Below, piece by piece: positions 15,781 to 22,764 of a stretch of 59,098 bases of DNA (the first letter of the stretch is position 1; every line of letters starts with the position of its first letter). The notes beneath the pieces were generated by a model. It made no database searches and was not told the origin of the DNA. It worked only from the letters and a program-made list of their open reading frames with translations. The stretch lies in IMG/VR virus record IMGVR_UViG_3300050011_000298, positions 1 through 59,098 of that record. One strand, given 5' to 3'. A program made the translations under genes and the position numbers. The DNA comes from a virus.

Positions 15781-15790
15781 TTCTAATTTT
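15751..15790 (+). terminator. Hairpin terminator after tmRNA
   Basis: 12-bp stem 15751-15762 / 15768-15779 (two G-U pairs, loop CGAAA) followed by ATTCTAATTTT. The T tract is interrupted, so termination may be partial and allow read-through into the KTSC gene. Confidence 0.6.
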
Positions 15791-15802
15791 CAGGAGGTTT
15801 TT

Positions 15803-16033
15803 ATGCCCGCCCACAGATTTGATGGGTTCACGCCGCTCAGTTCAGACCACCTCGACGGAGTGAAGTACGATACGAATCAGCGGAAGATGACGGTCAGGTT
15901 TACGAACGGTTACCAATATATTGTCCACGGGATTTCGGCAGACTCCTACAATCAGTTCTTGGATGCACCATCGCACGGAACGCACTGGCACGCGCACATC
16001 AAAGACCAGTACCACGTCGAGCGCGTAAAATAA
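15803..16033 (+). CDS. KTSC-domain protein
   Basis: A 76-residue protein behind CAGGAGG. The pattern matches the KTSC domain: a start strand (HLDGVKYD), MTVRFTNGYQYIVHGIS, a helix (SYNQFLDAP), then SHGTHWHAHIKDQYHVERV. This is the NG..Y.Y..V....Y..F..A.S.G..F...IK..Y signature. KTSC was named for a link to lysyl-tRNA synthetase in some proteins, but its function in phages is unknown. It directly follows the tmRNA. Confidence 0.8.
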   Translation: MPAHRFDGFTPLSSDHLDGVKYDTNQRKMTVRFTNGYQYIVHGISADSYNQFLDAPSHGTHWHAHIKDQYHVERVK

Positions 16034-16288
16034 TCAGTCATTCTCGGGTCGCGCGAGTTCCCCGAACACAACACCAAACGATATCGGCTCGGCAAGATCG
16101 GCTGCCGTGAAGCCTGTCACCCAAGGATTGCGTTGGGCGGGCTTGTAGTCTTCCAGGTGCAGCGTCAGATTGAAGAACACCAACTGATCGCCAGGAATCT
16201 TGGAAAGAATCTGCGCCAGCCTGCGACGCATTTCTGCGGCGGTGGTCTCGACTCCATGCGTGCCAATGTTAAATGATACCCTTTTCAT
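16034..16288 (-). CDS. Hypothetical 84-residue protein
   Basis: ATG 16288 behind CGGAGGCACT. Begins MKRVSFNIGTHGVETTAAEM; mixed alpha/beta. No family recognised. The start overlaps the upstream gene's 3' end by 4 bp, so translation is likely coupled. Confidence 0.65.
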   Translation of the reverse strand: MKRVSFNIGTHGVETTAAEMRRRLAQILSKIPGDQLVFFNLTLHLEDYKPAQRNPWVTGFTAADLAEPISFGVVFGELARPEND

Positions 16289-16845
16289 AGTGCCTCCGTT
16301 GGTTCGATTTTGTCCGCTTCCTTGCATTCAACGCGATTCTTTGGCGCGACCGCCAGCTTCGCCTCGTATCGCGCGATTTGTTCCTTAGATGCGCGAATGC
16401 AGGAGCGATAGTACCTGACGTGCCACGCCCAGGTTTTGTGCTGCTTCTCTTTGTACTTGAGACGCTTGGTCTCTTCAATTTCATGCTCCTCCACCAGAGC
16501 ATCCGCCCGACCGAGCGCGCTTAATCGCGTCTCGTAAAGATTCTGTTCGTCGACAGACCAGCAGCCGCTGTTATATCGCGTCTCTATGACGCCGTCGTGC
16601 ATCCGTGTTTCGACTCCAGTAATGTGGACGGGCTCTGCGGTCGCGCGGAAGGCGTACGTCTGAAGTTTCCCTGGCGAGCCCTCGTAGCCTCGCTCGCAGC
16701 AAACGCACTCGATTGAGACTTCGGAGTCATCCCCGAGGATAACGCGCAGCCTGCCGCTTCCTAGACACTCTGGACAGGTAATCCAGGTCTGTTCTTGTCC
16801 TGCCTTCGCAAGCCAGGCGGTGTCGCCGATGTTGAATTTTATCAT
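16285..16845 (-). CDS. DnaJ-type zinc-finger protein, unknown role
   Basis: A 186-residue protein from ATG 16845 (TAGGAGAATCTT upstream). Residues about 24-55 hold a CxxCxGxG-like pair (CPECLGSGRLRV...CVCCERG), similar to the zinc-binding repeats of DnaJ and to many phage zinc proteins. The C-terminal half is a charged helix (EEHEIEETKRLKYKEKQHK). No catalytic motif is present. Likely a protein- or nucleic-acid-binding accessory factor. Confidence 0.6.
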   Translation of the reverse strand: MIKFNIGDTAWLAKAGQEQTWITCPECLGSGRLRVILGDDSEVSIECVCCERGYEGSPGKLQTYAFRATAEPVHITGVETRMHDGVIETRYNSGCWSVDEQNLYETRLSALGRADALVEEHEIEETKRLKYKEKQHKTWAWHVRYYRSCIRASKEQIARYEAKLAVAPKNRVECKEADKIEPTEAL

Positions 16846-16864
16846 AAGATTCTCCTATTCAAAA

Positions 16865-16954
16865 TTAACGTGCAGTAGAACAGCCCGCGCCCATTTCCGT
16901 GTAGAGTGGCGAGATGCCCGCGTACTGTCCACCAATGTTTCCAAAGCTGGGCAT
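16865..16954 (-). CDS. Possible 29-residue peptide
   Basis: ATG 16954, weak purine leader (GAAAAG). Product begins MPSFGNIGGQYAGISPLYTE. It fills the gap between the recombinase and the zinc-finger gene, but coding evidence is thin. Confidence 0.3.
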   Translation of the reverse strand: MPSFGNIGGQYAGISPLYTEMGAGCSTAR

Positions 16955-16981
16955 CTTTTCGATTCAGTAGTCCGCAGTCTA

Positions 16982-17539
16982 TCACGCCAGCACCAAATTG
17001 TCCATCGCTTCCTGCGCGAGTGAACCATCGTTCTCGGCCAAATAAACAAACGCACTTGAAGGTGACCGATGCAGAAGAAACTTGCTGACGGCGCCGATGC
17101 GCTGGGTCGTGTCGAAAACATGCATCGCCGCGCTATGGCGGAAGATATGGCTGTGCGCGTACAGGCTGTTGACGCCCGCTGCCGCGAAGTACTTGACCAG
17201 AGTTTCGTTGTAATATTGGCGCGAGAGGCCGCCGAAAATGCGCGAGAGGCCCTTCGTCTGCGCGAGCGCGACCAGCGGGGTCATGTCGAAGGCGGGGTCC
17301 ACGTCCAGGTGCAGCGTGTAGGTGCCTTCGTTACCGCGCTTCGCAGCGCGGATCAGGATAACGTACTTGCCTTCGCGCTCGAACACGTCTTCGCCGCGCA
17401 CATTCAGCATCTGCGAGACGCGCGCGCCCGTGAAGAACTGAAGCAACATCGCCATATGATGCAGGCTGCTCTTTTCTGTCCGCGCTTCGTACGCTGCTCG
17501 GAAGACTTTCGCAAGGTCCTGTTTGGCTAGGAACTTCAT
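16982..17539 (-). CDS. Tyrosine recombinase/integrase, catalytic domain only
   Basis: A 185-residue protein with the full tyrosine-recombinase signature: TGARVSQ (R40), K67 in AAKRGNEG, H131-x-x-R134 in HSHIFRHSAA, H157 in LLHRSP, and Y166 in SSAFVYLAEN. Family members are usually 300-400 residues; here the arm-binding and most of the core-binding N-terminal domain are missing. It may act on short sites, resolve genome multimers, or depend on partners. No attachment site is evident nearby. It has a dedicated GTAC-type promoter. Confidence 0.85.
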   Translation of the reverse strand: MKFLAKQDLAKVFRAAYEARTEKSSLHHMAMLLQFFTGARVSQMLNVRGEDVFEREGKYVILIRAAKRGNEGTYTLHLDVDPAFDMTPLVALAQTKGLSRIFGGLSRQYYNETLVKYFAAAGVNSLYAHSHIFRHSAAMHVFDTTQRIGAVSKFLLHRSPSSAFVYLAENDGSLAQEAMDNLVLA

Positions 17540-17564
17540 TGTGGTGCCTCCTGTTTACTCATTC

Positions 17565-17608
17565 AGGATATCAAATGCACCTGGGTCGGGCAATGGTACG
17601 AAAGTACT
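17565..17608 (-). promoter_or_regulatory. Sigma-70-like promoter with GTAC palindrome, minus strand
   Basis: Minus strand: AGTACTTTCGTACC (17595-17608), TTGCCC (17588-17593), 17-bp spacer, TATCCT (17565-17570). Drives the recombinase at 17539. Confidence 0.75.
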
Positions 17609-17621
17609 GATTTTGATAGGA

Positions 17622-17711
17622 CTAATGGCGGTCGTTGGGTGTGCAGGCGACCACAATAATCAAAATGCCATGCAACGCGATCAGCGTGTAGACAACGGTC
17701 ATGACGTTCAC
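17622..17711 (-). CDS. 29-residue membrane peptide overlapping the transglycosylase gene
   Basis: GTG start (17709-17711) with an ideal GGAGGAAATC leader that lies inside the 3' end of the transglycosylase gene; start and stop overlap as GTGA. The product MNVMTVVYTLIALHGILIIV continues VACTPNDRH: one hydrophobic helix ending in a lipobox-like VVAC. This could be a tiny holin, a lysis regulator or a very short lipoprotein. Confidence 0.6.
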   Translation of the reverse strand: MNVMTVVYTLIALHGILIIVVACTPNDRH

Positions 17712-18286
17712 GATTTCCTCCCGGCGAGTGCCAGAATTTTGCTGACATACGTGCCGTCATAGGCATCTGACGCGGTGCCTGTTCCGTTGTAATGGCGGAC
17801 ACCCGCCTGCAGCCCGTACTGCTTGATGAATCCTTTGAGAATCAGGGCGCCGACGTGTAGATTCTCACCAGGGTTGAAGAGATTGACTTTCGTGAAGTCG
17901 AACTTCTCTTTCCAAACGCGAGGCATAATTTGCATCCGACCTATCGCGCCGTGATTGCTGACCGCCAGGGGATCGCACGATGACTCGACGGCCATGGTTG
18001 CCGCCAGGACGCGCGGGTCCAGTTCATCCGCGATGGCTTCGGTTGCTACGTCGCTGATGGTCTGGGGGTCGATGTTCTCGCAACCTTGCGAGCGACCGAA
18101 GACGCGCGCCACATCGAGCGCGGCGACATATTGCTTGGTCAGAATTTCGGATTGGATGTCCCGCGTGACTGGGGGCAACGGACGAACGATAGGAGGATTC
18201 TGGCGAGGGGCGTGAAACACAATCGCAGCACCCACTGTCAGAATCACTGCAACCAAAAGTACCAAGGCGACAAATTGGTTTTTCAT
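17708..18286 (-). CDS. Lytic transglycosylase (SLT/GH23-like) with N-terminal signal anchor
   Basis: A 192-residue protein: N-terminal hydrophobic helix (residues 6-24, VALVLLVAVILTVGAAIVF), linker, then a goose-lysozyme/SLT fold. The catalytic Glu is E101 in ATMAVESSCDP, followed by the family motifs GAIGRMQIMP and NPGENLHVGALILKGFI and a late VRHYNGTG. These enzymes cleave the glycan strands of peptidoglycan to 1,6-anhydro products. The signal anchor suggests SAR-type or periplasmic delivery. Shine-Dalgarno TAGGAGAACAAC precedes the ATG. Together with the 29-residue membrane peptide it forms a probable lysis module, although virion association cannot be excluded. Confidence 0.85.
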   Translation of the reverse strand: MKNQFVALVLLVAVILTVGAAIVFHAPRQNPPIVRPLPPVTRDIQSEILTKQYVAALDVARVFGRSQGCENIDPQTISDVATEAIADELDPRVLAATMAVESSCDPLAVSNHGAIGRMQIMPRVWKEKFDFTKVNLFNPGENLHVGALILKGFIKQYGLQAGVRHYNGTGTASDAYDGTYVSKILALAGRKS

Positions 18287-18295
18287 GTTGTTCTC

Positions 18296-18724
18296 CTAGA
18301 GTAGATTGTCGTACCGAGCCAGTTCTTGGTTGGCCCATTTTCTATACAGGCGTATCGACCATTTGCGAAACTCGTCATCAGTCATATCGTTTTTGGCGAT
18401 ATTGCAGTCTGTGCAGCACGGTCGAACATTTTTCATGATGTATCCAATCGTCGGGTCGATCCGATCTAGTCCGTGACCGTTTGCGGGAAGATCGCCGCCG
18501 CAATAGTGGCACGGTTCACAGTAAAGCGTGCGATACTCGTCGAGGGTAATATCGCACTGTCTCCCTCTTGTCTTTGCTGCATTTTTTAAGCACGAGAATC
18601 GATACGTATCTGGATGCTTTGCGTGAGAGCGTTGACGAACGGTTTCGACGGCGTCTGGGTGGTTGTCACGCCACTTTTTTGCACGCCGTCGACCCGCAAT
18701 CCGTTTGTGGAGCGAGAGTTTCAT
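18296..18724 (-). CDS. HNH endonuclease
   Basis: A 142-residue homing-type HNH enzyme: basic N-terminus, CHYCGGDLPANGHGLDRIDP, then NVRPCCTDCNIAKNDMTDDE. All zinc ligands and the catalytic His of the betabetaalpha-metal core (HGLDRID) are present. It lies between the barrel protein and the transglycosylase genes on the same strand. Shares the domain type, not close identity, with the HNH at 10373. Confidence 0.92.
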   Translation of the reverse strand: MKLSLHKRIAGRRRAKKWRDNHPDAVETVRQRSHAKHPDTYRFSCLKNAAKTRGRQCDITLDEYRTLYCEPCHYCGGDLPANGHGLDRIDPTIGYIMKNVRPCCTDCNIAKNDMTDDEFRKWSIRLYRKWANQELARYDNLL

Positions 18725-19438
18725 TTAGAACACATCGTACTCATGATTTTTGTGACGTGGGAATTCTAACAGAAGTGAGGCCGTGACCCCACCACCAAAT
18801 GCAGTGGCTCGGGGGCAAGGTCCGCCATTAGGTCCACCTGTTACTCCGAATGTTGAGTCGCAGATGGGGTTTCCTTGGGTTTTTACCGCGCCAAATACAA
18901 AGTCTTCCGACGTGCGGACGCAGAACGCGCCGACACACCCGAATCGCGCAGTAAACCCGAAGTCTGCGCCTTGTAGATGACTAGATTCCAGTCCTGATGG
19001 ACTGATCCCATTATTAAATTGCCTGATGTAATCGAACGAGAATCGTGCAGGTAATCCGCCGACGACCGCGCGATAGGTGAGCCCGCCGAAAGCATAGTCC
19101 GCATCCTTCGTCACTTTCGTGACGTTGTAGGCAGAGTCTTCGACGCGACCGTTAATTCCCCACGACGGACTGAACCAAATCTGCCCGCCCACCGATGCGA
19201 TGTTTGCACGGCCAGCGCCGAGCGAGACATGCGATTCGATAGGAGAGAAGGTATCCTGCAGGTCCAGTTCATAGTGCTTGGCGAACGGCACTTCGAGCCC
19301 AGCTTGAACGCCGAAGCTGTAGTTGTCGAAGCTATCGCCGCCAGACGCGCCGAGCAGAACGCGGGTCTGTGCGTTCGAGTGCGCGGGGATCAGGAATGCA
19401 ATAAATAAAGCGAGTACAATCAGGATTCTATTTCTCAT
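18725..19438 (-). CDS. Secreted beta-barrel (outer-membrane-like) protein
   Basis: A 237-residue protein from ATG 19438 (GGAGGCAAC leader). Clear signal peptide MRNRILIVLALFIAFLIPAH-SNAQ. The mature part alternates short amphipathic strands and turns (NYSFGVQAGLEVPFAKHYEL, ADYAFGGLTYRAVVGGLPAR) and ends in LLLEFPRHKNHEYDVF, so it looks like a small outer-membrane barrel, although no terminal phenylalanine signature is certain beyond the last F. Two Cys near the C-terminal part could form disulphides. A phage gene for an outer-membrane protein suggests surface alteration, for example superinfection exclusion. Confidence 0.65.
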   Translation of the reverse strand: MRNRILIVLALFIAFLIPAHSNAQTRVLLGASGGDSFDNYSFGVQAGLEVPFAKHYELDLQDTFSPIESHVSLGAGRANIASVGGQIWFSPSWGINGRVEDSAYNVTKVTKDADYAFGGLTYRAVVGGLPARFSFDYIRQFNNGISPSGLESSHLQGADFGFTARFGCVGAFCVRTSEDFVFGAVKTQGNPICDSTFGVTGGPNGGPCPRATAFGGGVTASLLLEFPRHKNHEYDVF

Positions 19439-19482
19439 GTTGCCTCCAAAGGACCGCTTAGCGGCGCGGGGTGCCGACGAAA

Positions 19483-20343
19483 TTAATACTTTTCTGCTTC
19501 GATGCGCGAAATGAAAAAATGAATGCCGCCTCCGCACTCTACCCAACGGTCTTCATTCCAGACGTTGCAAGTGACGGTCTCGCCTTTGCGATAGGTAGTT
19601 TTGTTGTCGTGCGTTGAGATGCCGACTTCGGCCCCAAATACTTGAATTACTTTGACAAATTCGGCTCGGCACTTGCGTCCCGAAGCATTTGATTTGCGGG
19701 CTTTGGCTGGAATCAAAAGTTTGACAATGATATTGTTTCGGCATTTTTTCCAGCCAATGATTGGACCTTCAGGTAAGATGTTCAACTCTGCAGCAGCCCG
19801 TTCGGGGATATTCTCGGCTCCGTACAGGACGGCTCCGTTCAGGTCGGCTCCGTTCAGGTTGGCTCTGTACAGGTTGGCTCCGTTCAGGTTGGCTCCGTTC
19901 AGGTTGGCTCCGTTCAGGTCGGCTCCGTTCAGGTCGGCTCCGTTCAGGACGGCTCTGTACAGGTTGGCTCCGTTCAGGTCGGCTCCGTTCAGGTTGGCTC
20001 TGTACAGGTTGGCTCCGTTCAGGTCGGCTCCGTTCAGGTTGGCTCTGTACAGGTTGGCTCCGTACAGGTTGGCTCCGTACAGGACGGCTCCGTTCAGGTT
20101 GGCTCCGTTCAGGTTGGCTCCGTTCAGGTCGGCTCCGTTCAGGTTGGCTCTGTACAGGTTGGCTCCGTTCAGGTTGGCTCCGTTCAGGTTGGCTCCGTTC
20201 AGGTCGGCTCCGTTCAGGTTGGCTCTGTACAGGTTGGCTCCGTTCAGGTTGGCTCTGGCTTTTACCGCAGCAACAACCAAATCTTTGATGGTATCGACAC
20301 CCGCTGAATATAAGATCAGTCCATAAATTGATTTTAATTCCAT
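19483..20343 (-). CDS. Pentapeptide-repeat protein with DUF5758-like C-terminal domain
   Basis: A 286-residue protein from ATG 20343 (GGAGGCAACGCAA leader). Residues about 32-177 are near-perfect pentapeptide repeats built on NLNGA, NLYRA and DLNGA units, which form a right-handed quadrilateral beta-helix. The C-terminal about 100 residues (IIGWKKCRNNIIVKLLIPAK; then ETVTCNVWNEDRWVECGGGI) match the domain found behind phage pentapeptide repeats (DUF5758). The DNA repeats are almost identical 15-mers, so array length can change by slippage. Pentapeptide proteins include gyrase-protecting DNA mimics, but that role is not shown here. It has its own GTAC-type promoter. Confidence 0.85.
   Translation of the reverse strand: MELKSIYGLILYSAGVDTIKDLVVAAVKARANLNGANLYRANLNGADLNGANLNGANLNGANLYRANLNGADLNGANLNGANLNGAVLYGANLYGANLYRANLNGADLNGANLYRANLNGADLNGANLYRAVLNGADLNGADLNGANLNGANLNGANLYRANLNGADLNGAVLYGAENIPERAAAELNILPEGPIIGWKKCRNNIIVKLLIPAKARKSNASGRKCRAEFVKVIQVFGAEVGISTHDNKTTYRKGETVTCNVWNEDRWVECGGGIHFFISRIEAEKY
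19815..20255. repeat. 15-bp tandem repeat array in pentapeptide gene
   Basis: About 29 tandem copies of a 15-mer with consensus GGCTCCGTTCAGGTT (plus-strand reading), with the variants CTGTACAGG and GGTC/GGAC. Each unit encodes one pentapeptide turn. The nucleotide identity is far higher than protein function requires, so recent expansion is likely. Confidence 0.9.
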
Positions 20344-20365
20344 TTGCGTTGCCTCCATGTAAATC

Positions 20366-20409
20366 ATTATAGGATAGAAGTCTGAAATTAGCAATAGTAC
20401 GAAAGTACT
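20366..20409 (-). promoter_or_regulatory. Sigma-70-like promoter with perfect GTAC palindrome, minus strand
   Basis: Minus strand: AGTACTTTCGTACT (20396-20409, perfect half-sites), TTGCTA (20389-20394), 17-bp spacer, consensus TATAAT (20366-20371). Best member of the GTAC promoter family. Confidence 0.8.
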
Positions 20410-20444
20410 GGGGCCAGGCAAACTGAACCTGACCCCGTACTTGA

Positions 20445-21665
20445 CTAGCGGACGTATATTTCGACGGTTCTGGCGGTGCCCGTACCGGATGTGACATCGA
20501 CTCGCTGAGCGGCGACACCGATGCGGGTCAATTGTTTCTTGACATTCTGTGCCCGCGCCAGCGTAGCCGATGAATCCTCCTGGGGGTTGCGATTGCCAAC
20601 CAACAGGATAGACGATTCGGGGTGAGTCTTCAAAAGTTGCGCGACCGCCGCCAGCATTTTTTCGCAGACGGTAGTGACGCGCAGCGGATTGGTGGATGAA
20701 ATCAGAGCGCAGGTTTGCCCTGAACTGAATGTGCAGATGCCGACGAGTTGTGCTTCTGGCGCAACAGGCACGTCAGGTTCGGGCACAACAACGGGCTCGG
20801 GCACTTCGACGACAGGTGCAGGGACGACCACAACAGGCGCCACGACGACGGGCGCGGTGACAGCGATGATGACAGGCTCAGGCAGGCAATCGGCCAGCGT
20901 AACGCCAGCCTTCTTGACATACTTGTCCGTCAGCAGCACCTTGCACTGAGCGAGACGACTGACGCCATTGAACGCTCGGGCGGTCTCTAGTATCGCGCAG
21001 TTCTCGTCGATCTTCCCGCCACCGAAACTGACACCCAAAGGCGCGGTCTGTGCGCTGCCGCCAAAACCTTTGAAGCATGTTACGGTCGGTAGAATCGGCG
21101 GGGTGATCGCGGACGCGACAGGAATTTTAGGCGCCGCGATGTTCGTCGTCGAATCGTTCGAATTATTTCCGTTGCCGACACCGTTGCCAGAAGCGGAAGA
21201 TGCGTTGTTGTTGGAGGATGTGTTCGATTGGGTTTGCTGTTGACCCTGCGATTGCTTTTGCTTCTGGTCATTGCTGGTGTTGACAGAATTCAGATTCGTG
21301 GAGTTGCCTGAGTTACTGACACCTGCCGTCGAATTTGAATTGCTGGTTGCCGTCCCACCTGTTGCGGTGGCCGAGGCTTTGTTGTTGTTGGTGTTCGCAT
21401 TATTGTTTGCGTTCGTGTTCGCGTTCGAGTTGGTATTGGTGTTGGTGGTCGGGCTGGTCGTCGATGGCGGCGGAAGAATTTCGCATTCAAACGTCAGACC
21501 GCCGTCTACTACTATCTGGCCGAGCCCATCGCCTGTACCTTGCGCTGTGACCGTTCCGTTTGGAACCTGGACACGGATCGCGTTTGGTGTGGTGCAGTTC
21601 CATGCAAATGCGGGAGAGATTGAAGCGAAGAACAGAATTACTCCGAACAGAAATTTCTTACACAT
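20445..21665 (-). CDS. Secreted low-complexity protein with C-terminal OmpA-like domain
   Basis: A 406-residue protein: signal peptide (MCKKFLFGVILFFASISPAF-AWN), an N-terminal globular part, a long Asn/Ser/Thr/Gln-rich linker (about residues 68-170), a Cys-containing region, a Pro/Val-rich segment, and a C-terminal domain of about 100 residues with the OmpA-like pattern (LAAVAQLLKTHPESSILLVG; ARAQNVKKQLTRIGVAAQRV). OmpA-like domains bind peptidoglycan. A phage-encoded cell-wall-anchored surface protein would fit envelope modification, but a virion role is also possible. The start codon lacks a clear Shine-Dalgarno. Confidence 0.7.
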   Translation of the reverse strand: MCKKFLFGVILFFASISPAFAWNCTTPNAIRVQVPNGTVTAQGTGDGLGQIVVDGGLTFECEILPPPSTTSPTTNTNTNSNANTNANNNANTNNNKASATATGGTATSNSNSTAGVSNSGNSTNLNSVNTSNDQKQKQSQGQQQTQSNTSSNNNASSASGNGVGNGNNSNDSTTNIAAPKIPVASAITPPILPTVTCFKGFGGSAQTAPLGVSFGGGKIDENCAILETARAFNGVSRLAQCKVLLTDKYVKKAGVTLADCLPEPVIIAVTAPVVVAPVVVVPAPVVEVPEPVVVPEPDVPVAPEAQLVGICTFSSGQTCALISSTNPLRVTTVCEKMLAAVAQLLKTHPESSILLVGNRNPQEDSSATLARAQNVKKQLTRIGVAAQRVDVTSGTGTARTVEIYVR

Positions 21666-21704
21666 ATAGTTAGCACCGCTCTAGTGGGATTTGACTCCAG
21701 AGTC

Positions 21705-21732
21705 ATAGTACTAAAATCTGCAGGATTGTCAA
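21705..21732 (-). promoter_or_regulatory. Sigma-70-like promoter of the OmpA-like gene
   Basis: Minus strand: TTGACA (21727-21732), 16-bp spacer, TACTAT (21705-21710). An AGTACT palindrome overlaps the -10, as in other GTAC-associated promoters. Confidence 0.6.
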
Positions 21733-21756
21733 GGAAATACCACAAAAAGAAATCGC

Positions 21757-21786
21757 TTGACACGCAGTGCTTGATTTTGGTACTCT
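21757..21786 (+). promoter_or_regulatory. Sigma-70-like promoter, plus strand, divergent
   Basis: TTGACA (21757-21762), 18-bp spacer, TACTCT (21781-21786), with AGTGC-N9-GTACT inside, the same layout as the tmRNA and 24355 promoters. Drives the gene at 21806. Confidence 0.65.
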
Positions 21787-21805
21787 GCGCGTGCAGGAGA
21801 AAATC

Positions 21806-21997
21806 ATGCCAGAACCAGCGATACATGCAGACGCATTCAAATTGTTTTGTGGATTGACAGGACGTGACCGGACAAAATATTCAAACGTCCCGCTGATGTT
21901 GGAATTCGCAGAGTGGTATCATACGGAGATGGTTCGTCTCTTCGCTATTGAGCCGCAATCAAAACCTGTTCCATCTCGGCGCCCGAACTGCTATTGA
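21806..21997 (+). CDS. Hypothetical 63-residue protein
   Basis: ATG 21806 behind AGGAG. Begins MPEPAIHADAFKLFCGLTGR; helical, with one Cys. First gene of the plus accessory block. Unknown function. Confidence 0.6.
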   Translation: MPEPAIHADAFKLFCGLTGRDRTKYSNVPLMLEFAEWYHTEMVRLFAIEPQSKPVPSRRPNCY

Positions 21998-22007
21998 GGA
22001 GAACACT

Positions 22008-22367
22008 ATGAACGATCAATGTAATTTTTGCGGCAGTTTCGAAGATATTCTGCCCTGTTCCCATTGTCTGCGGGATAGCTGCAAGCGGTGCCAATTAAAT
22101 CACGCGCCTTTTTGCGAGCAGGTACAGAAGAGCATTCAGCGCGGCGAAGGTCCGACCGTTGCGAACGCTGGTCTGCCTGAACATCGGGCAGGGCATGTAG
22201 CCCCGCCGTTCACGCCTGCCGACCGTCCGTTTATGGTCAGTTCGCGAATCGTCGAGTCTACGCTGATCCAGATTCCTTCGGCGGCGCCCGTTGAGTGGGA
22301 AACGCAGGTCATTTCGCCGACAGACGTGGGGCTGCTGGCCGTCGAAGATTTGCTAGGCGAAGAGTAA
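22008..22367 (+). CDS. B-box/treble-clef-like zinc protein
   Basis: A 119-residue protein from ATG 22008 (GAGGAG leader). The first 45 residues are a compact Cys/His cluster: CNFCGSFEDILPCSHCLRDS, then CKRCQLNHAPFC, resembling a B-box or cross-brace zinc finger. The remaining part is Pro-rich. It probably mediates protein contacts. It ends where a GACT-N8-CATAAGT element begins. Confidence 0.65.
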   Translation: MNDQCNFCGSFEDILPCSHCLRDSCKRCQLNHAPFCEQVQKSIQRGEGPTVANAGLPEHRAGHVAPPFTPADRPFMVSSRIVESTLIQIPSAAPVEWETQVISPTDVGLLAVEDLLGEE

Positions 22368-22391
22368 GACTTCCTATTCCATAAGTGAGGA
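22365..22391 (+). promoter_or_regulatory. GACT-N8-CATAAGT element, copy 3
   Basis: GACT 22368-22371, CATAAGT 22380-22386, followed by GAGGA used as ribosome binding site for the GTG at 22399. Confidence 0.75.
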
Positions 22392-22398
22392 CACGCGC

Positions 22399-22764
22399 GT
22401 GATTCAACTACCCTTTAGTCAGCGAACCGTTTCCGCCACCTGCGTGTTTGCGTGCGTATTCGTTGCGTCGCCGATGCAAGGTGCGAGGCAGTTCACGTCA
22501 GACGTGCCGACCATCTCGGCGTTACAACTCTATTATGCGCAATTGAATCGCGAATACCATATTCTCCGACACCAGGACGTTGCGAATCAAGCTGTGGTTT
22601 TGGATGCGGTTATCGCGCAAGCAATCACGACAGTCGCCGGGCTCAGTGCGCTGGTTAACAGTATTGTGCAAACGACCAATCCGAACAAGGCGCAGTTGGC
22701 CCTCATGCAAGAAGTCGTAGCGAACGCGTTTATAAGTTTGAAGGCAGTGCAGAGCGATGAATAG
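22399..22764 (+). CDS. Hypothetical protein with N-terminal hydrophobic segment
   Basis: A 121-residue protein with a GTG start, GAGGA upstream. Residues about 10-25 (VSATCVFACVFVASPMQ) are hydrophobic, possibly a signal or anchor. The rest is helical and Ala/Gln-rich (LNREYHILRHQDVANQAVVL). No known family. First gene behind promoter copy 3. Confidence 0.55.
   Translation: MIQLPFSQRTVSATCVFACVFVASPMQGARQFTSDVPTISALQLYYAQLNREYHILRHQDVANQAVVLDAVIAQAITTVAGLSALVNSIVQTTNPNKAQLALMQEVVANAFISLKAVQSDE

Noticed and set aside
16982-17620. Prophage attachment site near the recombinase
   Set aside because: No tRNA-like or long direct repeat was found beside it; the tRNA cluster is 38 kb away.
19815-20255. 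Possible CRISPR array because of regular repeats
   Set aside because: The units are contiguous 15-mers with no unique spacers, and they encode pentapeptide repeats.
19652-20326. Plus-strand frame of tandem RSAPFRLAP-type repeats opposite the pentapeptide gene
   Set aside because: It is the antisense reading of the 15-bp repeats. The minus-strand frame gives a recognised pentapeptide-plus-DUF5758 protein with a good start.
20674-21669. Plus-strand Val/Leu/Thr-rich frames opposite the OmpA-like gene
   Set aside because: They are antisense of the low-complexity linker; the minus frame has a signal peptide and an OmpA-like domain.
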